Below, in pieces: positions 37,707 to 44,639 of a stretch of 62,209 bases of DNA. Below the pieces are notes generated by a model. That model was not told where the DNA came from. It did no database searches and saw nothing but the letters and a program-made list of their open reading frames with translations. This DNA comes from Undibacterium sp. Jales W-56 (lineage in GTDB: Bacteria; Pseudomonadota; Gammaproteobacteria; Burkholderiales; Burkholderiaceae_D), in contig NZ_JAJLQW010000010.1 in NCBI RefSeq assembly GCF_025548535.1, positions 1-62,209 of the forward strand. Reading direction: 5' to 3'. Positions within the stretch are counted from its first letter, which is position 1. Each line of letters starts with the position of its first letter. The position numbers and the translations under genes are program-made.

Positions 37707-38190
37707 CGTTTTCCTCCTCGGTGGTGCCCAGCAGCGCAAAGTCAACCCGCGTGCTGGCCATCAAGGCGCGCCGCTGCGCAGTTTGTTCGGCCAGAAGTGC
37801 TGCGCCGGTTGTCAGCAAAGCCTGCGCTTCTGCATGACCAGACAGTTGCGCTGCCAATACGGCATCCAGCACGGCAATGGCGCGTGCCAGGCTGGTACGG
37901 TCATCCAGCAATTGCGCGGCACCTTCAACGCAGGCACCGTCAGAGCTGGTCACGCGAACGTGCGCAATGGCCAGTGGCACCTCCCCGGGGTAATAGGCAT
38001 CGCCTTGGGCGCTGTCGCGCAGTTTGAGCAAGGCCAGGCCGGATTGAGGCAACTGGATGTCTTGCACCTGGTGCTGTTCGCACAGGCTGCGGGCCAGCGC
38101 ACGCACAGACTCAGCAGGGCAAGCCAAGAATAGCCGGGGCCATTGGGCGCGTGCATACGTCACATCAAGTGGTGGCGGGGAAGGCCTCAT
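37696..38190 (-). CDS. phnG: C-P lyase core subunit PhnG
   Basis: This 164-residue PhnG has recognisable segments in RAQWPRLFLACPAESVRALA, GLALLKLRDSAQGDAYYPGEVP and LLDDRTSLARAIAVLDAVLAAQ. It is the smallest core subunit, and mutants lose all C-P lyase activity. The start at 38190 follows AAGGAGC. A longer frame from 38238 crosses the operator-like site at 38226 and lacks conservation. An 86-bp gap to phnE makes this the only larger gap inside the operon. Confidence 0.9.
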   Translation of the reverse strand: MRPSPPPLDVTYARAQWPRLFLACPAESVRALARSLCEQHQVQDIQLPQSGLALLKLRDSAQGDAYYPGEVPLAIAHVRVTSSDGACVEGAAQLLDDRTSLARAIAVLDAVLAAQLSGHAEAQALLTTGAALLAEQTAQRRALMASTRVDFALLGTTEEENDDE

Positions 38191-38225
38191 ACAGGGGCTC
38201 CTTGTTTTATTAAATTTATAGAGAC

Positions 38226-38234
38226 ATCTAGACA
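38226..38234 (-). promoter_or_regulatory. PhnF-operator-like motif before phnG
   Basis: TGTCTAGAT (minus strand) with flanks that extend the dyad around the CTAG centre. The identical 9-mer occurs before phnF (41927-41935). It lies in the 86-bp phnE-phnG gap, so an internal PhnF-controlled promoter is possible. The assignment rests on the repeated motif only. Confidence 0.35.
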
Positions 38235-38276
38235 ACAAGGTGTCGGGAGTTGGGTCGTGATAGACATGGGCAGCCC

Positions 38277-39302
38277 TCAGATCAACTTGGCGCGCAGCCG
38301 GGCCGAAAACTGGTCCAGCAAGAACACCGCAATGAAGATGGCCAGCAAGATAGTGGCGACATGCCCGTACTGAAACATGTCAAAGCGGCCTTTGAGCTCC
38401 TGCCCGATGCCGCCCGCTCCCACCAGGCCAATGACCGTTGCCATGCGCAGGTTTCGGTCCAGGATGTACATGGAGTACGCGATGTACTGCGGCATGACCT
38501 GAGGAATGACGCCGTACCACAACGTTTTGAGCTTGCCCGCGCCAATGGCTTCGAGTGCTTCCTGGGGTTTTTTGTCGGCATTCTCGATGTCCTCGGCGTA
38601 AAACTTGCCCAGAAAACCTGCGGCATGCAAACCTAGCGCCAACACCCCCGCAATGGGGCCAAAGCCATAGGCCAGCACCAAAAACAGCGCCACGATTAGC
38701 TCGGGTGCCGAGCGCAACAGGCTGATGGTGCCGCGCGCCAGGGTGTAGGTCGTTCCGTTTGGGCTGTAGTTACGCGCCGCATAGTAGGCCAACGGGGCAG
38801 AGACCAGGATCGACAGCAAGGTACCCCAAATCGCTATTTCAAAGGTCTCGATCATCTTGATGAACACTGTCCAGAGGTACCCCACGGGCTGGACAAGGTA
38901 CTCAAGCCGCTCGGTCTCTGTTTCCATTTGAAGCGTTTGCGGGTTGAGTCGCTGTTCGGTGCGCTCCTGCACTTCAATGTAGGAAAACCAGGGCAAATGA
39001 TTCTTGTCCAGATTGGGCAAGCGGGCCACTTCTTCCTTTTCACCCGCAACCGGGGGCCACATGGATTGGCCAACGCGAGACAGCCCGCGCACCACCTGGG
39101 AGTCATCCACCACGCCCACCAGGTTGCCCACAGCCTGTGCGCTCATGACCACCATCTTGTCCATTTCAGTGCGGTGGCCGGTGAAGAGAATGACGACCAG
39201 CAAGGCCAGAACGATGAGCACATGGCGCGCGGTGTAGGGTGCGTCCAGCTGCCAATGCAGCGCAGTGCCCGCTGCAGGCACGGGTATCGGTTTCATGTTC
39301 AT
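38277..39302 (-). CDS. phnE: Phosphonate ABC importer permease PhnE
   Basis: This 341-residue permease of the phosphonate importer is about 60-70 residues longer than the usual 270-residue PhnE, including the two paralogues here. The extra part lies between the first membrane helix (about residues 25-45) and the permease core, as a hydrophilic segment (VARLPNLDKNHLPWFSYIEV ... ETETERLEYLV). The core has the coupling helix (EALEAIGAGKLKTLWYGVIP) and VGAGGIGQELKG. It works with PhnC and PhnD. Confidence 0.9.
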   Translation of the reverse strand: MNMKPIPVPAAGTALHWQLDAPYTARHVLIVLALLVVILFTGHRTEMDKMVVMSAQAVGNLVGVVDDSQVVRGLSRVGQSMWPPVAGEKEEVARLPNLDKNHLPWFSYIEVQERTEQRLNPQTLQMETETERLEYLVQPVGYLWTVFIKMIETFEIAIWGTLLSILVSAPLAYYAARNYSPNGTTYTLARGTISLLRSAPELIVALFLVLAYGFGPIAGVLALGLHAAGFLGKFYAEDIENADKKPQEALEAIGAGKLKTLWYGVIPQVMPQYIAYSMYILDRNLRMATVIGLVGAGGIGQELKGRFDMFQYGHVATILLAIFIAVFLLDQFSARLRAKLI

Positions 39303-39311
39303 ATGGGGTTC

Positions 39312-40127
39312 TCAGGCCAGGGCCGGCTCCATGACTGGGTGTGTGTGCGCGGTGTTGGACGATTCGTCAGTCACCTGCGTTGGCTGGTCTTCCCATTGCG
39401 CACCGTGGTAGAGAGCCCGTACACGCTCATCCGTAAATTCGGCGGGCGTGCCGTCAAACACCACCTGGCCGTCGCGCATGCCAACGATGCGGTCGCCAAA
39501 CTCGCGCGCCAGGTCAATCTGGTGCAGGCTGCACAGCACGGTCGTACCACGCTCACGGGCTGCATCGCGGATCAGTGTGAGGATGTCTCGTGAAATTTTG
39601 GGATCCAGGCTGGCCACGGGCTCGTCCGCCAACACCACTTCGGGGTCAAGCATGAAGGCGCGGGCAATACCTACGCGTTGTTGTTGTCCGCCAGACAGGT
39701 CGCCCGCGCGGCGTTGCAAATGGGCGGGGCTCAGGCCCACACCGTTCAGCAATTGGCAGGCTTTGGCCCGGTGCTCAGGCCGGAACCAGCCCAGCAGCGC
39801 ACGCACCGTGGGCACCACCGGCAACAGGCCCGCCAACACATTACCGGCCACACTCATGCGGTTGGTCAGGTTGAAGTGCTGATGAATCATGGCCACGCGC
39901 TGGCGCAGGGCCCGTTCGCTGGACGCAGACAATTCCACACCATCAATACTGACGCTACCGTGCGTGGGCTTCATCAAACCATTGACGGCGCGCAACAGCG
40001 TCGATTTGCCAGCGCCCGAGGGGCCCAGAATGACGCAGAACTGGCCGTGCGGGATATCCAGCGACACATTGGTGACCGCCTGGGTGCCGTCAGGCCAAGT
40101 TTTAGAAAGAGCTTTGAATCGGATCAT
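39312..40127 (-). CDS. phnC: Phosphonate ABC importer ATPase PhnC
   Basis: This 271-residue ABC ATPase has Walker A GPSGAGKST, signature [15 protein letters not shown] and Walker B VVLADEPVASLD. It energises phosphonate uptake through PhnE. The start MIRFKALSK at 40127 is preferred; the frame is open to 40151 but without a conserved N-terminus. It is the third PhnC-type ATPase in the window besides PtxA and HtxD. Confidence 0.92.
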   Translation of the reverse strand: MIRFKALSKTWPDGTQAVTNVSLDIPHGQFCVILGPSGAGKSTLLRAVNGLMKPTHGSVSIDGVELSASSERALRQRVAMIHQHFNLTNRMSVAGNVLAGLLPVVPTVRALLGWFRPEHRAKACQLLNGVGLSPAHLQRRAGDLSGGQQQRVGIARAFMLDPEVVLADEPVASLDPKISRDILTLIRDAARERGTTVLCSLHQIDLAREFGDRIVGMRDGQVVFDGTPAEFTDERVRALYHGAQWEDQPTQVTDESSNTAHTHPVMEPALA

Positions 40128-40193
40128 GACCGTTCTCCGGTTGAGAACCATGCGGGGCCGTAACCCCGCACAGTCAAGTTGTGAAAACGGGGC

Positions 40194-41141
40194 TTAGCGC
40201 GTGCTAGCTTTTTTCATGATGTCGGTCTTGACCTGGTCGGTGACCAGATCAAACATCTTGCCAGCGTTAGCCATGTCCTGCTCGCTGACCTTGGCGGTGT
40301 AACCGTCAACCTTGCCACCGCCGTAGCCACGAATCTGGTCTTTGGTGATGCCGGGCAATTTGTCTACGTTGTTGAAGGCATCGCGCAGCTTGGCCTTGAT
40401 GGCATCGGACACCTTGGGGTGAACGGCAATCGGCGGATACGGAATGGGTGCGCTCTTGACCACGACCTTGACTTTCGCCGGGTCGATGGCCTTGGCGTTG
40501 ACTGCTTTCTCGAAGGAGTCAAATGAAGCACCGCCAGCATCAACCAGGCCTTCGGCCAACGCCTTGAGTACGTTGGCATGGCTACCTGCCATATTGATAC
40601 TGCTCGCATCGCGTGCCGGGCTGACGCCTGCGGCCAGCATCATGGCGACGGGCACGTTGAAGCTTGAGGTGGAGTTGACATCACCCAGCGCAATCTTCTT
40701 GCCCTTCAGGTCGCTGATGCTGTTGATACCGGCATCGTTGCGGGCGAAGATTCCGGAGTAATACACAGACTCACCATGGCGCACTGCAAGCGCCAACAAC
40801 TCGGCGCAACCACGGCCTTTGGCCTGCAAGTAGCTGGCTGGACCGTACCAGGCAATGTCGGCAGCGCCGCTGCACATGGCCTCGACAACGGTGGCATAAC
40901 TCTGGCCGACTTTGATGTCAAACACCAGTCCAGTAGACTTGCCAATGGCCGAGAAAATGGGTTCAAAGTCTTTTTTGGTGCCATCTTCGGTGCCACCATC
41001 AGCAGGTACCAGCACGACGCGTAACGGCTTGGCAGCACTGCCGTCGTGTTGGGTTTGTGCGTTCACACTCAAGGATGCGAGTGTGACGGCGCTCAGGCCA
41101 AGCGCCAAAAGGGCGCGACGGGCAAATTGTTTCGGGTACAT
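40194..41141 (-). CDS. phnD: Phosphonate-binding periplasmic protein PhnD
   Basis: This 315-residue solute-binding protein has a signal peptide (cleavage after VNA-QT, near residue 28). PhnD segments include GQSYATVVEAMCSGAADIAWYGPASYLQA, ALGDVNSTSSFNVP and GSHANVLKALAEG. It captures phosphonates in the periplasm for PhnCE. It is followed on the same strand by phnC after 66 bp and preceded by phnF after 48 bp. Confidence 0.92.
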   Translation of the reverse strand: MYPKQFARRALLALGLSAVTLASLSVNAQTQHDGSAAKPLRVVLVPADGGTEDGTKKDFEPIFSAIGKSTGLVFDIKVGQSYATVVEAMCSGAADIAWYGPASYLQAKGRGCAELLALAVRHGESVYYSGIFARNDAGINSISDLKGKKIALGDVNSTSSFNVPVAMMLAAGVSPARDASSINMAGSHANVLKALAEGLVDAGGASFDSFEKAVNAKAIDPAKVKVVVKSAPIPYPPIAVHPKVSDAIKAKLRDAFNNVDKLPGITKDQIRGYGGGKVDGYTAKVSEQDMANAGKMFDLVTDQVKTDIMKKASTR

Positions 41142-41189
41142 TAAAAAGGCTCCTGTAAGGTAGAAAAACGAGGTTGTCAGACGGCTAGG

Positions 41190-41918
41190 TCAAGGGTTGA
41201 TTCGCAGTTGGATCCGGTCGGCGCGAAACCGGGTAATGGCGTATTCGACTGGGGTTCCATCCCGCTCGTCTACGTTGACACTCTTTACGCGCAGCACCGG
41301 TCGGTTCTGCGGCATACCCAGCAACTTCGCGTCATCTCCTTGCGGGAGCACCGCTGTCACCAGGCTTTCAGTTCGTTTTAACTTGCAGCCATAGTTGGCT
41401 GCAAGGAATTGGTGAAGTGACTCACCGCTATAGCGCGTATCCAGATCAGGAAATCTGTTCACCGGAATAAAGTGCGAAATCACACACAGTTGCCGGTCAG
41501 ATGCGGTGCGCAAAGTTTCAATCCAAAACACTCGGTCACCTAAGTTGAGCGCCAGGCGTTGTGCGACACGCTCGGTTGCGGCCAATGTCTGGAGGCACAG
41601 AATGCGGTTCTCCGATTGCATGCCGAGGGCGGCGAGATTTTCTGTAAAACGTGTGCCGGTGCCAATCTGGTAGTCGATCTGGCTATCCAACACAAATACG
41701 CCGCGACCGTGACGACGCTCCAGCAGTCCCGCTTCGACCAACTCGTCAATCGCCCGGCGCAGAGTGTGGCGGTTGACGCCAAATCGAACCGCAAGCAAGC
41801 CTTCAGCTGGTAGGCAATCGCCAGGTCCATAGCCAGTGGCGACTTCCTGTTCAAGCTGACGGGCGATCTGGATATAAAGCGATTCACCGTTATCCCGGCT
41901 GACTGCGTAAAGACTCAT
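41190..41918 (-). CDS. phnF: GntR/HutC-family regulator PhnF
   Basis: This 242-residue regulator has a winged helix at residues about 10-75 (YIQIARQLEQEVATGYGPGDCLPAE, RFGVNRHTLRRAIDELVEAGLL) and a UTRA ligand-binding domain (C-terminal VNVDERDGTPVEYAITRFRADRIQL). HutC-type PhnF proteins repress phn genes when phosphate-related ligands are scarce or bound, depending on species. It is the first gene of the operon and lies just downstream of an operator-like motif (41927-41935) and a Pho-box-like repeat (41967-41984). Confidence 0.9.
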   Translation of the reverse strand: MSLYAVSRDNGESLYIQIARQLEQEVATGYGPGDCLPAEGLLAVRFGVNRHTLRRAIDELVEAGLLERRHGRGVFVLDSQIDYQIGTGTRFTENLAALGMQSENRILCLQTLAATERVAQRLALNLGDRVFWIETLRTASDRQLCVISHFIPVNRFPDLDTRYSGESLHQFLAANYGCKLKRTESLVTAVLPQGDDAKLLGMPQNRPVLRVKSVNVDERDGTPVEYAITRFRADRIQLRINP

Positions 41919-41926
41919 GTGTGGTT

Positions 41927-41935
41927 ATCTAGACA
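41927..41935 (-). promoter_or_regulatory. PhnF-operator-like motif before phnF
   Basis: TGTCTAGAT on the minus strand, 9 bp from the phnF start. The same 9-mer lies before phnG. HutC-type PhnF operators elsewhere have palindromic CTAGAC- or TAGACC-like cores, so autoregulation is plausible. Confidence 0.4.
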
Positions 41936-41966
41936 TGTTTGTGTACCGAGACAATAACCAGCCTAT

Positions 41967-41984
41967 GTGACACCTTCGTGACGA
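41967..41984 (-). promoter_or_regulatory. Pho-box-like repeat upstream of the phn operon
   Basis: On the minus strand TCGTCAC (41984-41978), four bases, GTGTCAC (41973-41967): the 7-4-7 PhoB layout, matching CTGTCAT at 4 and 5 of 7 positions. It lies 48 bp upstream of phnF in the correct orientation. It is weaker than the box before htxA. Confidence 0.45.
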
Positions 41985-42102
41985 TGCAGAATCAATAAAT
42001 TGGTTCTTGATGTGAGACTCGCGGAATGGGCTGATGGAGGAATCACCGCGTTCCAACCTCCGGTTGAGGTTGAAAGGCTTGTCTGTAGCATCGGCATGTC
42101 TT

Positions 42103-42150
42103 GGGGTCTAGCAAATTTCCCCATACAAAAAAGCGCGTTGGAACTGTAAG
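42103..42150 (+). repeat. Candidate left terminal repeat of Tn-B
   Basis: The 48-bp stretch starts GGGGTCTAGC and ends ACTGTAAG, the form of Tn3-family ends. CATACAAAAAAGCGC (42122-42136) pairs with CATGTAAAAAACCGC read inward from the right end (47664-47650), 12 of 15 identical. Outside this block the match is poor. Confidence 0.3.
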
Positions 42151-42153
42151 CCG

Positions 42154-42324
42154 ATGGAGCGCATTGATACCGCCCAACTGTCTGAATACTGTGTTACCTT
42201 GAGCAGGCGTGGACACTCCAATTTCGGATTGGTGTGCAAAACGGTTGAAACGTATTCAGCAGTCAATCACCCGTTTCTAGAGAAATACGGGGTCACCATG
42301 ATGCCAATGACGGCAATCTGCTAG
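42154..42324 (+). CDS. Small uncharacterised ORF (56 residues)
   Basis: An open frame from ATG 42154 to TAG 42324 encodes a 56-residue peptide starting MERIDTAQLSEY and ending in MMPMTAIC. I recognise no family and see no clear ribosome-binding site. It sits between the candidate Tn-B left end and the truncated DMT gene. It may be a gene fragment, not a functional gene. Confidence 0.2.
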   Translation: MERIDTAQLSEYCVTLSRRGHSNFGLVCKTVETYSAVNHPFLEKYGVTMMPMTAIC

Positions 42325-42375
42325 GCAGATCAAAATTCTCTACTACCGCTATGGGCACGTTAAAGGCCGCCACGA

Positions 42376-43170
42376 ATGGCTTCTGACAGGCCTGAATTGG
42401 GCAACCCAAAGCTGACTGTCGTGACCGAAGGCAATGGGCCTGATACCGGTATAAGTTTTGGCCTCAAATCCTCTGTTTCAGGGGGAAAATCCGCTCGTTT
42501 TACCTTTTCGAGGGGTTGGGCTCATTTAGCCAATGTGGTTTATTTCTCCGGTCTGGCCAGGGCCTACGAGCACGCACCGGTCGCACTGGTCTATCCTCTG
42601 GTGCGCAGTTCACCTCTTTTCATTGCGATCTGGGGCACGCTGTTCTTCGGTCAAAATCTCCCGCCCATTGCCTGGCTGGGCATTGGCATCAGCGTGCTGG
42701 GCTTGCTCGTCATGGCATCGAGTGCTCAACAGGGGTCGGATCGACGAGCATTCCGATGGGCCATGCTGGCCATGTTGGCGACAAGCGTTTATTCCCTGAG
42801 TGACAAGGCGGCCACCGAACACATCCCAAGCTTCATGGGGCTCGTGGGTTTTCTGTCCGTCGGCTACCTGGCATCCTGGATCAGCATGACCTTGCGCATG
42901 CATCGGCACACCCGCAGTTGGGTGCCGGCACAGCGCATTGATCTCGCGTCGCTGGCTCTTGGCGGAACCTGTATCGGTCTCGCCTACGCCTTGGTTATCC
43001 ACGCCATGCGCCAGTTGCCTGCGGCGGAGGTCGTGTCGTACACCAACGCCGGTATCGTGCTCGCTGCAGTTCTCTCCATTTTTTTGTTCAATGACAAAGT
43101 CGGATGGCAAAAGAGAATCATGGGGGTCGTGATCATCACGAGTGGTTTGGGGGTGCTTGCCATGAGGTGA
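42376..43170 (+). pseudogene. DMT/EamA transporter lacking its N-terminus
   Basis: From about 42520 (LANVVYFSGLARAYEHAPVA) to the stop at 43170 the protein is clearly homologous to the DMT transporter at 30153-31010 (SANVVYFMGLRRAYDYAPVA there). It keeps eight or so of the ten helices and a normal C-terminus. The first 45-50 residues of the open frame are unrelated and the first two helices are missing, so it is a 5'-truncated remnant. It lies on the strand opposite to the phn operon, just beyond its promoter side. Confidence 0.7.
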
Positions 43171-43249
43171 GCGACACAATACCAACCATCGCACACCAGC
43201 ATTCCAACCCGGCTCGCGACCTGCCGGTGAAGTAAAAGCGACTTCCGAT

Positions 43250-44583
43250 ATGTCCCAAATTTCCCGATACGTCGAGGCCGCCGAGCGTGACAACACGCGT
43301 CGAAGCTATGCCGCAGCCATTCGCCATTTCGAGGTGGAGTGGAAAGGCTTGCTGCCAACGACCGCTGATGCAACCTCCCGTTACCTGGCTGACCACGCGG
43401 CCACGCTGGCGATCAGCACCCTCCGTCAGCGGCTCGCCGCGCTCTCGCGCTGGCACATCGACCATGGTTTTGCAGACCCGACCAAGGCACCCTTGGTGCG
43501 CCAGGTTCTCAAAGGCATTCGCTCCATTCACTCGGTTGCAGAAAAGCGGGCACGCCCCCTTGAAATCGATGTCGTCCAGCAGATCGATCAATGGCTGGGG
43601 GTGGCCATCGGCAACGCAGAACGCAGCGATGACCGATTGGCGCTGCTTCGCCACACCCGCAACCGCAGTTTGCTGCTGCTGGGTTTCTGGCGGGGATTTC
43701 GATCGGACGAGTTGGTCAACCTGCGGGTGGAGAACGTGGAAGTCTCGCCTGGCGAAGGGCTGTCGTGCTACCTGAGCCGCAGCAAGGGCGATCGGCAGAT
43801 GCTGGGCCGCGTATACAAATGTCCGGCGCTGTCCCGCCTGTGTCCTGTGACGGCTTTCACGGCATGGGTCAGTCTGGTCGGCCTGACCCAAGGCCCGGTG
43901 TTTCGCAAGATCGACCGCTGGGGGCGAATCGGTCAAGAAGGGCTGCATGCCAACAGCCTGATCCCATTGTTGCGCAGCCTTTTGGCTGAGGCCGGGGTCG
44001 CCGCTTCCGAGGCATACAGCACCACTCCCTGCGTCGCGGATTTGCCGGTTGGGCTCGCGCCAGCGGTTGGGACATCAAGGAACTCATGGAGTACGTGGGC
44101 TGGAAGGATGTCAAATCGGCCATGCGTTATCTGGATGCCTCCGGCAGCGCACTTCAGGCCCGGTTTGAGGCGGGTCTCGCAACACTGGCCCCAGCAGATC
44201 GAGCGGATCGGTCACCACCGCCTTCGATGCACGCGCCGGCCGAGCAAACCAAGGAACAGGCCCAGAGGCCCCGTCTGCCTGAGCTCGCAACACCATCGGC
44301 AATCCTGCGCGTCACAGTGTTGCTGGCCCGGTTCAGCCCACAATCGCGCGGGCTGACGAGAGGCCGGCGGCTGATCGAGCAGACCTGCTTCGAGCGCTAC
44401 GCCATGCAGCGCTTGAATACCGAGGGCACACAGTACGAACTGACAGTGCCCTACGAATCCAGGGATTCACTGGAAGAGGCGATTGCCGCTTTGCTCGATG
44501 ACATGTACCGCATCGCCGAGGACAACCAGTGCCTGCTGGAGGCTGCGTTTCACGAGCCGGCCACCGACTCGTATTGGGACTGA
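43250..44583 (+). pseudogene. Tyrosine recombinase (TnpI-like) with a one-base frameshift
   Basis: Frame one runs from ATG 43250 and contains the SAM-like N-terminal domain and the first catalytic arginine (FWRGFRSDELVNLR). It leaves the conserved sequence after SEAYST near 44021. The expected continuation HSLRRGFAGWARASGWDIK, with the His-x2-Arg box, is in another frame from 44024, followed by GWKDVKSAMRYLD with the nucleophile tyrosine and a 120-residue tail to 44583. One missing C in ACC(C)ACTCC would explain the shift. As read, the enzyme is inactive unless the frame is restored. Confidence 0.78.
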
Positions 44584-44639
44584 AGGGCTGGGATGATGAC
44601 GGCGGATGGCACGACGCACCAGCGGGGGAGGCCTCACGA

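Noticed and set aside
42054..42072. CAACCTC/GAGGTTG hairpin as a terminator of an upstream gene
   Set aside because: No T run follows and no gene ends there; too short to interpret.
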